Shown here piece by piece: positions 33,881-42,704 of a stretch of DNA of 64,000 nt; within the stretch, counting starts at the first letter, position 1; every line of letters begins with the position of its first letter. The notes beneath the pieces are model-generated. The model ran no database searches, was not told where the DNA came from, and worked only from the letters and a program-made list of their open reading frames with translations. This stretch comes from Shinella yambaruensis. GTDB taxonomy: Bacteria > Pseudomonadota > Alphaproteobacteria > Rhizobiales > Rhizobiaceae. The stretch is from NCBI RefSeq assembly GCF_022899355.1, contig NZ_JALJCK010000004.1:372001-436000 (forward strand), given 5' to 3'. The translations under genes were made by a program, and so were the position numbers.

Positions 33881-35482
33881 ATGCCGGCAGAACAGGCTCG
33901 AACGGGACAGGCGGCCAGCCTGCGCGACCGTTTGCGCTTTGCCGGCGTGGACGCTGCCCAGGGCGAGGTGCTCCGCCGCCACCGCCAGACGCTCGAACGG
34001 CATGTCGAGACGGCGCTGCGCGATCTCTTCCAGCGTTTCCAGACCTTTCCGGATGCCGCCCGCCATTTCCAGAGCGAGCGCCAGATCGACCGCCTGCACG
34101 ACCTCCAGAGCTCCCATTGGAGCGTCCTGACCGACGCGCGGTTCGACGGCCTCTATGCGGAGCGGGTGAAGGTGCTCGCCGACAGCGAAAGCCAGATGGG
34201 CCTCGACCCGCGCTGGCGCATCGCCGGCCATTCGGTCATCGTCGAGACGGTCGTCAGCGGCCTCATCGAGGAATATTGGCCGAAATCCATCCTGCCCGGC
34301 GCGGGCAAGGCTCGCCGGCAGGAACTGACCGACCTCATCTCTGCCTTCCTGCGCACGGCGATGGTGGACGCCGAGATCGGTGTTTCGCTGCGCTTCAACG
34401 AATTGCGCCACGCCCACCACCGGGCGCTCGGCGAGCAGCGGCGGGAAGACCGCGCCGAACTCGACCGCGTCTTCGGCGAGACGATCCGCAGCCTGGCACA
34501 GCTCGATTTCTCCGCCCGCGTTTCCGGCGAGATGCCGGAGGCCTGGCGTGACATGGCCGAGACGCTGAACAGCGCGCTCGACGAGATCCAGTCCCGCCTC
34601 GCCGCGGCCGCGGACCGCGCGAGCGAAGGCGATCGTCTCGTCGGCACGCTCGCCTCCGGCGCCGGCGCGCTGTCGATCCGCTCGGCCGAGCAGTCGGCGA
34701 ACCTGATAGAAACGGCCAATGCGCTCGGCGCGATCGTCGAGCGCGTACGCCAGACGCTCGGCGAGACGCGCAAGGCGCAGTCCGCGGCCGCCTCCACGCA
34801 GGCCTCGGTCGCGCTCTCGGGCAACATCGTCGGCGAAGCGATGTCGGCCATGGCGGATATCGAGGCTTCGGCGGAAAAGATCGGCCAGATCATCGGCGTG
34901 ATCGACGAGATCGCCTTCCAGACCAATCTGCTGGCCCTCAACGCCGGCATCGAGGCCGCCCGCGCCGGTGACAGCGGCCGCGGCTTTGCGGTCGTCGCGC
35001 AGGAAGTGCGCGCGCTCGCCCAGCGTTCGGCGGATGCGGCACGCGAGATCAAGCAGCTCGTGACGAGCACCAAGGCGCAGGTCGAGGCCGGTGTCGAGCA
35101 CGTCCACCGCACCCAGGACGCGATCGGCAACATCGTGCGCCAGGTCGAGGGCATCAACGAGGCGATCACGGGCATCGCGCATGAGAGCGCGGTCGACGCG
35201 GAAGGGCTCGACGGCGTGACGGCCGATATCGGCCGCACCGGCCGTGCGCTCGAAGCGGACGCGGCGGATGCCGCTCGTGTCGGCGAGGCGGGCAGCGACC
35301 TCCATACCGTCATCCTCGAACTCGGCCGCACGATCCGGGAATTCCATGTTTCCGCGCAGCGCGACCTGCGCCGCCCGGCACGGCCCGCGCCGGCGGAAGC
35401 ACGCGCGGCCCCCGAACGCACCGAACCCCAGGCTTCTCCCCTCGATTTCCTGACGGCCCGCACCGTCGGCCTTGGAGGCTGA
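33881..35482 (+). CDS. icpA: Soluble globin-coupled-sensor-type chemoreceptor
   Basis: This 533-residue methyl-accepting chemotaxis protein has no membrane span, so it signals from the cytoplasm. Residues about 15-180 resemble the globin domain of globin-coupled sensors ([13 protein letters not shown] matches their post-F-helix motif), but the position of the heme-binding proximal His appears to be Glu103. Residues about 240-500 form the MCP signalling coiled coil, with the hairpin tip [20 protein letters not shown]. No CheR-binding pentapeptide ends the protein. ATG 33881 has CAGGAA upstream; an in-frame start at 33791 is possible. First gene of the che operon, as icpA in Sinorhizobium meliloti. 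Confidence 0.82.
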   Translation: MPAEQARTGQAASLRDRLRFAGVDAAQGEVLRRHRQTLERHVETALRDLFQRFQTFPDAARHFQSERQIDRLHDLQSSHWSVLTDARFDGLYAERVKVLADSESQMGLDPRWRIAGHSVIVETVVSGLIEEYWPKSILPGAGKARRQELTDLISAFLRTAMVDAEIGVSLRFNELRHAHHRALGEQRREDRAELDRVFGETIRSLAQLDFSARVSGEMPEAWRDMAETLNSALDEIQSRLAAAADRASEGDRLVGTLASGAGALSIRSAEQSANLIETANALGAIVERVRQTLGETRKAQSAAASTQASVALSGNIVGEAMSAMADIEASAEKIGQIIGVIDEIAFQTNLLALNAGIEAARAGDSGRGFAVVAQEVRALAQRSADAAREIKQLVTSTKAQVEAGVEHVHRTQDAIGNIVRQVEGINEAITGIAHESAVDAEGLDGVTADIGRTGRALEADAADAARVGEAGSDLHTVILELGRTIREFHVSAQRDLRRPARPAPAEARAAPERTEPQASPLDFLTARTVGLGG

Positions 35483-35623
35483 GATGGCGGCAAGACGGCC
35501 ACGGCACTGGTTTTCGACGGCCCGCAGCCGGCTTTCGGAAGAAAGCCACCCGCCTGCCGCTTCGACGGGCGGGACGGCGATTTTGGACAGACGCAGACAC
35601 GGTTTCAAACAAGGAACACGGTA

Positions 35624-35923
35624 ATGGCGAGCAAGAAAGCCGCTCAGAAAAATTTAAGCCTTGCCCCCGTTCTCGATCTCAACGAGGCGACGGTCCTGCA
35701 CAAGCAGCTCATGGGTCTCAAGGGCAACCCGCTCGTCATCGACGCCTCGGCGGTCGAACGGGCCGGCGCGCTCTGCGCCCAGGTGCTGATGGCCGGCGCC
35801 AGGAGCTGGGAAGAGGACAAGCAGCCCTTCACCTTCGGCAAGGTTTCCGATCCTTTCATGAAGACAATGCAACTTATCGGTGTGAATATTGATCACTTGC
35901 TGGCACAGGAGGCTAGGCAATGA
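35624..35923 (+). CDS. cheS: STAS-domain chemotaxis protein CheS
   Basis: This 99-residue STAS-like protein sits between icpA and cheY1, the position of cheS (orf2) in S. meliloti. There CheS binds CheA and speeds removal of phosphate from CheY1, which is a phosphate sink. The STAS fold is visible in LDLNEATVLHKQLMG, PLVIDASAVERAGALCAQVL and the final helix KTMQLIGVNIDHLL. ATG 35624 has AAGGAA upstream. Its stop overlaps the cheY1 ATG by 4 bp (ATGA), implying translational coupling of the two partners. Confidence 0.85.
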   Translation: MASKKAAQKNLSLAPVLDLNEATVLHKQLMGLKGNPLVIDASAVERAGALCAQVLMAGARSWEEDKQPFTFGKVSDPFMKTMQLIGVNIDHLLAQEARQ

Positions 35924-36285
35924 AGAAAAAGGTCCTGACCGTGGATGATTCCCGGACCATCCGGAACATGCTTCTGGTCACGCTCAACAATGCGGGCTTC
36001 GAGACCATCCAGGCCGAAGACGGCGTGGAAGGGCTGGAAGTCCTGGAAAACGCCAACCCGGACGTCATCGTCACCGACATCAACATGCCGCGCCTCGACG
36101 GTTTCGGCTTCATCGAGGGCGTGCGCCGCAACGAGAAGTACCGGGCGATCCCGATCCTCGTGCTGACGACCGAAAGCGACGCGGAGAAGAAGAACCGCGC
36201 CCGCCAGGCCGGCGCGACGGGCTGGATCGTCAAGCCTTTCGATCCGACCAAGCTGATCGATGCAATCGAGCGCGTAACCGCCTAA
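35920..36285 (+). CDS. cheY1: Chemotaxis response regulator CheY1
   Basis: This 121-residue single-domain receiver has the phosphorylation site Asp53 (VIVTDINMPRLDG), acidic pocket residues in VDDSRT, the switch Thr in VLTTES, and Lys in IVKPF. In S. meliloti CheY1 does not act on the motor but drains phosphate from CheY2 through CheA. It is coupled to cheS by an ATGA overlap and is followed 25 bp later by cheA. Confidence 0.93.
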   Translation: MKKKVLTVDDSRTIRNMLLVTLNNAGFETIQAEDGVEGLEVLENANPDVIVTDINMPRLDGFGFIEGVRRNEKYRAIPILVLTTESDAEKKNRARQAGATGWIVKPFDPTKLIDAIERVTA

Positions 36286-36310
36286 AATCACTAGTCCAGG
36301 ATTACTCCCG

Positions 36311-38581
36311 ATGGATATGAACGAAATCAAGGAGATCTTCTTCCAGGAGTGCGAGGAGCAGCTCGCCGAACTGGAATCCGGTCTCTTGAAGCTGAACGAC
36401 GGTGATCGCGACCCGGAAACGGTCAATGCCGTGTTCCGCGCCGTGCACTCGATCAAGGGCGGTGCCGGTGCCTTCGGCCTCGACGATCTCGTCTCCTTCG
36501 CCCATGTGTTCGAGACGACACTGGATTGCGTTCGATCCAACAAGCTGGAGCCCACCCAGGACGTCCTCAAGGTCATGCTGAAATCCGCTGACGTTCTGGC
36601 GGACCTGACCAATGCGGCGCGCGACGGCGGCAGCGTCGACGAGGCCCGCAGCCGCACCCTCATCCGCGAGCTGGAAGCACTCGCCCACGGCGAGGTGCCA
36701 ACCGCCGCCGAGGCGCCCGCGCCAAAGCCCGCTCCCAAGGCGGCCGCGCCGGCGCCGGTGATCGAAAAGCCGCCGGTCAACGATGAAGGCTTCCAGCCGA
36801 TCCCCTTCTCCTTCGGCGATTTCGACGAGGAGCCGGCCGCTCACTACGTGCCGACCGTCCAGGTCGACTTCAAGCCGAAGAAGGATCTCTACGCCAAGGG
36901 CAACGAGGCGGTGCTCCTCCTGCGCGACGTCTCGCGTCTCGGCGAGATGAGCGTCTATTGCGACATGGACAGCCTGCCGCCGCTCGACAAGATGGACCCG
37001 GAGGAAGCCTATTTCTCCTGGAAGATCTCGGTCACCACCGACAGGGGCGAGGACGGCGTGCGCTCCGTCTTCGAATTCGCCGAGTGGGATTGCGATCTCG
37101 ATATCCGCACCATCGAGGAGGACGTCGTCGGCGAAGTGACGGACGACGAGGAACTGCCGATGCAGCCCGTGCCGTTCGACCTGTCGATGCTCGACGAAAG
37201 CGGTTCCGCCGCCGGCGGGGAAGACGAGCCGGCGGTCGTTGAAAGCGATGCCGCCGCTGCCGTCGCTGCCGCCGAAACCGCCACCAAGGTTTCCCAGGCC
37301 GCCGGCCGCGCCGCCGAGAATGCCAAGGCCGCCGCTTCGGCCGCCAGCGCCGCCCAGGCCAGCCAGACCGCCGCCGGCCAGACGATCCGGGTCGATCTCG
37401 ACCGCGTCGATCGCCTGATCAACCTTGTCGGCGAGCTCGTGATCAACCAGGCGATGCTCTCGCAGAGCGTCGTCGAGAACGATACGAACGGCACGTCCTC
37501 CATCAATATGGGCCTGGAGGAGCTGCAGCAGCTCACCCGCGAGATCCAGGATTCGGTGATGGCGATCCGCGCGCAGCCGGTGAAGCCGGTGTTCCAGCGC
37601 ATGGCCCGCACCGTCCGCGAAATCGCCGACATCACCGGCAAGTCGGTCCGCCTCATCACGGAAGGCGAGAACACCGAAGTCGACAAGACCGTCATCGACA
37701 AGCTCGCCGAGCCGCTGACGCACATGATCCGCAATGCGGTCGACCACGGCCTCGAAATGCCGGAGAAGCGCGAAGCCCTCGGCAAGAACCCGGAAGGCAC
37801 GGTCCGCCTCACGGCGAAGCACCGCTCGGGCCGCATCGTCATCGAGCTAGCCGACGACGGCGCCGGCATCAACCGCGAGAAGGTGCGCCAGAAGGCGATC
37901 GACAACGACCTGATCGCGGCGGATGCGAACCTGTCCGACGAGGAAATCGACAACCTGATCTTCCACGCCGGCTTCTCCACCGCCGACAAGGTGTCGGACC
38001 TGTCCGGCCGTGGGGTCGGCATGGACGTCGTCAAGCGCTCCATCCAGGCGCTCGGCGGCCGCATCTCGATCTCCTCGAAGCCGGGGCAGGGCTCCGTCTT
38101 CACCATGAGCCTGCCGCTCACCCTTGCCGTGCTCGACGGCATGGTGGTCACTGTCGCCGGCCAGACGCTCGTCGTGCCGCTGACGGCCATCGTCGAGACG
38201 CTGCAGCCGGAAGCCCCGGCCATCCATTCCTTCGGCGCCTCGCAGCGGCTCATCTCGATCCGCAACTCCTTCTGCCCGCTGGTGGATGTCGGCCGGATCC
38301 TCAATTTCCGCGCCACCCAGGCCAATCCGATCGAGGGCGTCGCGCTGCTCGTCGAATCGGAAGGCGGCGGCCAGCGCGCCCTCATGGTCGATGCCATCCA
38401 GGGCCAGCGCCAGGTCGTCATCAAGAGCCTGGAGGCGAACTATACCCACGTCCCCGGCATCGCCGCCGCGACCATTCTTGGCGACGGCCGCGTCGCCCTC
38501 ATCCTGGACGTCGATGCGGTGGTCGCCGCTTCGCGCGGCCAGTCCTTGAAACAAGACATCTCGCTTGCTGCCACCGGTTGA
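36311..38581 (+). CDS. cheA: Chemotaxis sensor histidine kinase CheA
   Basis: This 756-residue kinase phosphorylates the CheY proteins and CheB in response to receptors. Domains in order: Hpt (residues 1-110, phosphorylated His46 in FRAVHSIKGGAGAFG), a response-regulator-binding P2-like part and acidic/alanine-rich linker (about 130-350), dimerisation helices (from IRVDLDRVDRLINLVGELVINQ), ATPase with MIRNAVDHGLEMP, ADDGAGINREK and GRGVGMDVV, and a CheW-like regulatory domain (about 610-750). The alanine-rich linker before the dimerisation domain is long. ATG 36311 follows CAGGATTACTCCCG. Confidence 0.96.
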   Translation: MDMNEIKEIFFQECEEQLAELESGLLKLNDGDRDPETVNAVFRAVHSIKGGAGAFGLDDLVSFAHVFETTLDCVRSNKLEPTQDVLKVMLKSADVLADLTNAARDGGSVDEARSRTLIRELEALAHGEVPTAAEAPAPKPAPKAAAPAPVIEKPPVNDEGFQPIPFSFGDFDEEPAAHYVPTVQVDFKPKKDLYAKGNEAVLLLRDVSRLGEMSVYCDMDSLPPLDKMDPEEAYFSWKISVTTDRGEDGVRSVFEFAEWDCDLDIRTIEEDVVGEVTDDEELPMQPVPFDLSMLDESGSAAGGEDEPAVVESDAAAAVAAAETATKVSQAAGRAAENAKAAASAASAAQASQTAAGQTIRVDLDRVDRLINLVGELVINQAMLSQSVVENDTNGTSSINMGLEELQQLTREIQDSVMAIRAQPVKPVFQRMARTVREIADITGKSVRLITEGENTEVDKTVIDKLAEPLTHMIRNAVDHGLEMPEKREALGKNPEGTVRLTAKHRSGRIVIELADDGAGINREKVRQKAIDNDLIAADANLSDEEIDNLIFHAGFSTADKVSDLSGRGVGMDVVKRSIQALGGRISISSKPGQGSVFTMSLPLTLAVLDGMVVTVAGQTLVVPLTAIVETLQPEAPAIHSFGASQRLISIRNSFCPLVDVGRILNFRATQANPIEGVALLVESEGGGQRALMVDAIQGQRQVVIKSLEANYTHVPGIAAATILGDGRVALILDVDAVVAASRGQSLKQDISLAATG

Positions 38582-38587
38582 GAAGCC

Positions 38588-39055
38588 ATGACGACGTATG
38601 CGGTAAAGAATCTCACGCACGGACGCGAACTGATCGCCTTCAGGATCGGCGAGCAGGAGTTCTGTGTGAACATCATGTCGGTCCGGGAGATCCGTGGATG
38701 GACCCCGGCGACGTCGATGCCGCACGCGCCGCCCTATGTGCTTGGCGTCATCAACCTGCGCGGCGCCGTGCTGCCGATCGTCGACCTGTCGCTGCGCCTC
38801 GGCATGAAGCCGGCCGAACCGACCGTGCGCCATGTCATCATCGTCGCCCAGGTCGGGCCGAAGGTGGTGGGCCTGCTGGTGGATGCGGTCTCCGACATCC
38901 TGACCGTGACGAATGAGAACATCCAGCCGACCCCGGACATCGCCAACGAGACGGAGAAAGCCTATGCCCGCGGCATCCTCGCCATCGAGGGGCGCATGAT
39001 CTGCCTCATCGAGCTCGATTCCCTGTTCCCGCATACCGAAAGCGAAGCCGCATGA
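38588..39055 (+). CDS. cheW: Chemotaxis coupling protein CheW
   Basis: This 155-residue adaptor links receptors to CheA in the signalling array. The CheW fold is recognisable by ELIAFRIGEQEFCVNIMSVREI, APPYVLGVINLRGAVLPIVDL and KVVGLLVDAVSDIL. The ATG at 38588 is 6 bp after the cheA stop, and the gene overlaps cheR by 4 bp (ATGA). Length is normal. Confidence 0.95.
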   Translation: MTTYAVKNLTHGRELIAFRIGEQEFCVNIMSVREIRGWTPATSMPHAPPYVLGVINLRGAVLPIVDLSLRLGMKPAEPTVRHVIIVAQVGPKVVGLLVDAVSDILTVTNENIQPTPDIANETEKAYARGILAIEGRMICLIELDSLFPHTESEAA

Positions 39056-39957
39056 CCTATTCTTCGGCCATCGACACGCGGCAGCCGCCCGACGAGTGCC
39101 TGGCGAGCGGCGAATATCCGCTGACGCGCAAGGATCTCTCCGAGATTGCGGCGATGATCTATGCGGATGCCGGCATCTACCTCAACGAGACCAAGGCATC
39201 GCTGGTCTATTCGCGCCTGTCGAAGCACATTCGCCAGCTCGGCCTGAAGGGCTTCAAGGAGTATTGCGCGCTGGTTTCCTCGCCGGCCGGCGCATCGGCG
39301 CGCAAGGAAATGCTGTCGCACCTGACGACGAACTTCACGCGTTTCTTCCGCGAGAACCATCATTTCGAGCACCTGAAGAACGAGGTCCTGCCGGAGCTTC
39401 TCGCCCGCGCCCGCAACGGCGGCCGCGTGCGCATCTGGTCGGCCGCCTGTTCGGATGGCCAGGAGCCCTATTCGATCGCGCTTACCGTGCTCTCGCTGAT
39501 GCCGAACGTCGCCGACTACGACTTCCGGATTCTCGCGACCGACATCGACCCGAAGATCCTCGCCGTCGCCCGGGCCGGCGCCTACGACGCCAATGCGCTC
39601 GAAACCGTCAGCCCCGCCATGCGCAAGCAGTTCTTCCGGGAGACGGATGCGGGCGGGCGGCAGAAATGGCAGATCGACGACCGGGTGAAACGGCTCATCA
39701 CCTTCAACGAACTGAACCTGATGGCGCAATGGCCGTTCAAGGGGCCGTTCGACGTCATCTTCTGCCGCAACGTCGTCATCTATTTCGACGAGCCGACGCA
39801 GATGAAGATCTGGTCGCGCTTCGCCGGCATGCTGGGCGACAACGGCCACCTCTATATCGGCCATTCCGAGCGCGTCTCGGGCGAGGCGAAGAACCAGTTC
39901 GACAATATCGGCATCACAACCTACCGCTACACCGGTAAGCACAGGAGGAGCGCATGA
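39052..39957 (+). CDS. cheR: Chemotaxis protein methyltransferase CheR
   Basis: This 301-residue enzyme methylates receptor glutamates using S-adenosylmethionine. The N-terminal helical domain (about 20-90) includes [12 protein letters not shown]; the methyltransferase domain has [17 protein letters not shown] as SAM-binding motif [12 protein letters not shown], and the late [14 protein letters not shown]. Coupled to cheW upstream and cheB downstream by 4-bp overlaps. Confidence 0.95.
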   Translation: MTYSSAIDTRQPPDECLASGEYPLTRKDLSEIAAMIYADAGIYLNETKASLVYSRLSKHIRQLGLKGFKEYCALVSSPAGASARKEMLSHLTTNFTRFFRENHHFEHLKNEVLPELLARARNGGRVRIWSAACSDGQEPYSIALTVLSLMPNVADYDFRILATDIDPKILAVARAGAYDANALETVSPAMRKQFFRETDAGGRQKWQIDDRVKRLITFNELNLMAQWPFKGPFDVIFCRNVVIYFDEPTQMKIWSRFAGMLGDNGHLYIGHSERVSGEAKNQFDNIGITTYRYTGKHRRSA

Positions 39958-41012
39958 TGGCACCCGCGCGCGTACTCGTCGTCGATGATTCGCCGACCAT
40001 GCGCGGCCTGATCACGGCCGTGCTCAACGCCGACCCGGACGTCAATGTCATCGGGCAGGCCGGCGACGCCATGGAAGCCCGCAACGCGATCAAGCAGCTC
40101 AATCCCGACGTCGTGACGCTGGATATCGAGATGCCGAACATGAACGGGCTCGAATTCCTCGACAAGATCATGAAGCTGAGGCCGATGCCGGTCATCATGG
40201 TCTCGACGCTGACGCACCGCGGCGCGGAAGCCTCGCTGATGGCGCTGGAGATCGGCGCCTTCGATTGCGTGGGAAAACCGCAGCCGGGCGATGCCCGCCC
40301 GTTTGGCGACCTCGCGGAGAAAGTGAAGGCCGCCGCCAGATCGCAGCGCCGCCAGGTCCGCACGGACGTGCCGCCGCTGGCGCCGACCGCGGCCAACGTC
40401 AATCCGGCCGCCACCTACAGGCCCGGCCGCCGGGTGATCGCCATCGGCGCCTCGACGGGGGGCGTGGAGGCGCTGATCGCGGTCCTGCAGAAATTCCCGG
40501 TCAACTGCCCGCCGACGGTCATCACGCAGCACATGCCGCCGACCTTCACCAAGAGCTTCGCCGACCGGCTGAACCGGCTCTGCGCCCCTGTGGTGCAGGA
40601 GGCGACGGACGGCGCGCGGCTCGAGATCGGCAAGATCTACCTGGCCCCCGGCGGCGAACGCCATCTTCAGATATCCAACCCGCATGCACCCTGCTGCCGG
40701 CTGGTCGAGCGGGATCCGGTCAACGGTCATCGCCCGTCGGTGGACGTGCTGTTCGATTCGGTGGCCGAGCTTGCCGGCCGGAACGCCGTCGGCGTCATCC
40801 TCACCGGCATGGGGCGGGACGGGGCGAGCGGCCTGTTGAAAATGCGTCACGCAGGGGCGCGGACCATCGGTCAGAACGAGAAAACCTGCGTCGTATATGG
40901 AATGCCGAGAGTGGCTTTCGAGCTTGGCGCCGTAGAACACCAGTTTCCGCTCTCCTCCATCGGGGAGGAAATCTTGAAAATCACTGCGGCCCGTAGAGAA
41001 GGGAGCGAATAA
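39954..41012 (+). CDS. cheB: Chemotaxis response regulator protein-glutamate methylesterase CheB
   Basis: This 352-residue enzyme removes methyl groups from receptors after phosphorylation. The receiver domain has Asp57 ([13 protein letters not shown]); the methylesterase domain has the catalytic triad Ser167 (AIGASTGG), His193 (ITQHMPP) and Asp289 (GMGRDGASG). Two consecutive ATGs (39954, 39957) follow AGGAGG; either may be used. Its stop overlaps the cheY2 ATG by one base (TAATG). Confidence 0.95.
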   Translation: MMAPARVLVVDDSPTMRGLITAVLNADPDVNVIGQAGDAMEARNAIKQLNPDVVTLDIEMPNMNGLEFLDKIMKLRPMPVIMVSTLTHRGAEASLMALEIGAFDCVGKPQPGDARPFGDLAEKVKAAARSQRRQVRTDVPPLAPTAANVNPAATYRPGRRVIAIGASTGGVEALIAVLQKFPVNCPPTVITQHMPPTFTKSFADRLNRLCAPVVQEATDGARLEIGKIYLAPGGERHLQISNPHAPCCRLVERDPVNGHRPSVDVLFDSVAELAGRNAVGVILTGMGRDGASGLLKMRHAGARTIGQNEKTCVVYGMPRVAFELGAVEHQFPLSSIGEEILKITAARREGSE

Positions 41013-41401
41013 TGTCTATCGCTGAAAAAATCAAAGTCCTCATCGTCGACGATCAGGTGACGAGCCGCCTCTTGCTGGGCGATGCCCTGCAGCAGCTTGG
41101 CTTCAAGCAGATCACGGCGGCCGGCGACGGCGCGCAGGGCATGGCCATCATGTCCCAGCAGCCGCACCACCTCGTCATCTCCGACTTCAACATGCCGAAG
41201 ATGGACGGCATCGAGTTCCTCCAGGCGGTGCGGTCCAACCCCACCACCAAGAAGGCGGCCTTCATCATCCTGACGGCGCAGGGCGACCGCGCGCTGGTGC
41301 AGAAGGCGGCGGCGCTGGGCGCGAACAACGTTCTCGCCAAGCCGTTCACCATCGAGAAGATGAAGGCGGCCATCGAAGCCGTGTTCGGGGCATTGAAATG
41401 A
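41012..41401 (+). CDS. cheY2: Chemotaxis response regulator CheY2
   Basis: This 129-residue receiver has phospho-acceptor Asp58 ([13 protein letters not shown]), acidic VDDQVTS, the switch Thr in IILTAQ and Lys in VLAKPF. In S. meliloti CheY2 is the regulator that slows flagellar rotation when phosphorylated; identity here rests on its position after cheB. It overlaps cheB by one base and cheD by 4 bp. Confidence 0.93.
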   Translation: MSIAEKIKVLIVDDQVTSRLLLGDALQQLGFKQITAAGDGAQGMAIMSQQPHHLVISDFNMPKMDGIEFLQAVRSNPTTKKAAFIILTAQGDRALVQKAAALGANNVLAKPFTIEKMKAAIEAVFGALK

Positions 41402-41952
41402 TCTCAGACGCCGGGGCGCGCCGCGTCCATGTCATTCAGGGCGAATACAAGGTCTTCAACGATCCGAGCGTGGTGCTCACCACCATTCTCGGCTCGTGCG
41501 TGGCCGCCTGCATGCGCGACCCGGTCATTGGCGTCGGCGGCATGAACCACTTCCTGCTGCCGGGCTCGGCCGAGGCCATGGCATCGGGCGGCGACGCCAC
41601 GCGCTACGGCGTGCATCTGATGGAGCTTCTGATCAACGGCCTCCTGAAGCAGGGCGCGCGGCGCGACCGGCTGGAGGCGAAGATCTTCGGCGGTGCCAGG
41701 ACGATCGCGCGCTTCTCCAATGTCGGCGAGCAGAACGCGCGCTTCGCGCGGCAGTTCCTGATGGACGAAGGCATCAAGGTCGTCGGCGAGAGCACCGGCG
41801 GCGAGCATGGCCGCAAGCTGGAATACTGGCCGTCGAGCGGCCGGGCCCGGCAATATGCGCTGACGGGCGTCGAGACGCAGAAGACGGTGGCGCTGGAACA
41901 GCGGCCCGCGCCCGCCGCCAAGCCCGTCGAAAGCTCGATCGAATTCTTCTGA
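41398..41952 (+). CDS. cheD: Chemoreceptor glutamine deamidase CheD
   Basis: This 184-residue enzyme deamidates receptor glutamines to glutamates. The catalytic pair is seen as Cys34 (LGSCVAACM) and His51 (GGMNHFLLP), the third element lying in [10 protein letters not shown]. It starts in an ATGA overlap with cheY2. The C-terminal 30 residues are Pro/Ala-rich and end SIEFF. Confidence 0.93.
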   Translation: MISDAGARRVHVIQGEYKVFNDPSVVLTTILGSCVAACMRDPVIGVGGMNHFLLPGSAEAMASGGDATRYGVHLMELLINGLLKQGARRDRLEAKIFGGARTIARFSNVGEQNARFARQFLMDEGIKVVGESTGGEHGRKLEYWPSSGRARQYALTGVETQKTVALEQRPAPAAKPVESSIEFF

Positions 41953-42050
41953 GCGGGCGTTGCGCCGCAAGGAAGCAGAAGTAAAAGCGTATGTACGTTG
42001 CCGGTTGCGACATCGGGTCCGCCGGCCCCGTACGGGGAAGAGGGTAACCC

Positions 42051-42440
42051 ATGCAAGCCGAGTATCTGAGTGCAGCCACTGCCATGGAGGAAGCCCTTCC
42101 GGATGTCCTGATGCGGATCGTGTCCGAACTGCACGATGTCGCCTATCTGATCGAGCGGATCGAACCGCAGCTTGCCGGCGTTCACGGCGATGCCGTGCTG
42201 GATGCCGCCGAGCGCATGATGGTGCTCCAGGGCATCGATCTTGCCGTGCAGAAGACGCGAGGGCTCGCCGAGTTCATCGACACCATCACCGCAAGCATTC
42301 CCGACAACTGGATCGTCGATGTCACGACGGCGCTCAATCTGGTGAAACTCGCGGACATGCAGAAGGCGCTGGGCAACGGGATGCGCCATGGCCACTCCCA
42401 GCCGCTCGGCAAGGCAGCGGGCGATTTCGAGGCCTTTTAG
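42051..42440 (+). CDS. cheT: Chemotaxis protein CheT (predicted phosphatase)
   Basis: This 129-residue helical protein is the last gene of the operon, the position of orf10/cheT in S. meliloti, where CheT was shown to speed CheY1 dephosphorylation and act in adaptation. The CheZ-like phosphatase motif D-x-x-x-Q is visible as Asp63-Leu-Ala-Val-Gln67. The N-terminal helices include VLMRIVSELHDVAYLIERIE and the tail is flexible (GHSQPLGKAAG). ATG 42051 has GAAGAGGG upstream. A terminator-like hairpin follows. Confidence 0.8.
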   Translation: MQAEYLSAATAMEEALPDVLMRIVSELHDVAYLIERIEPQLAGVHGDAVLDAAERMMVLQGIDLAVQKTRGLAEFIDTITASIPDNWIVDVTTALNLVKLADMQKALGNGMRHGHSQPLGKAAGDFEAF

Positions 42441-42469
42441 GAAATTCCAAGTGTAATCAACCTGTTCGG

Positions 42470-42495
42470 CGGCGCCTTCCCGGCGCCGTCTTTCG
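42470..42495 (+). terminator. Probable terminator of the che operon
   Basis: CGGCGCC (42470-42476) and GGCGCCG (42482-42488) pair across TTCCC, followed by TCTTTCG. It lies 30 bp after cheT and before the fliF promoter region. The T-run is short, so termination may be partial. Confidence 0.55.
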
Positions 42496-42704
42496 TTGCT
42501 GCATTTGCCGCGCGCGCGGCAACGAAATGCTCGCGCAAGTTTCACGGTCTAGTCTCCAGCCCGGATCAGTCAGATCCGCGTATTCCATGGGGCAGGTCGG
42601 CGCGTGCGGAAATGTGCCGGTCCCGTTCCACGAGATTGAAAATGCGTCTGATCGCGCCGGCATGGTAGGCCGGAGTCCAGGCGACTAGTCCGTACGGGAA
42701 CAGA

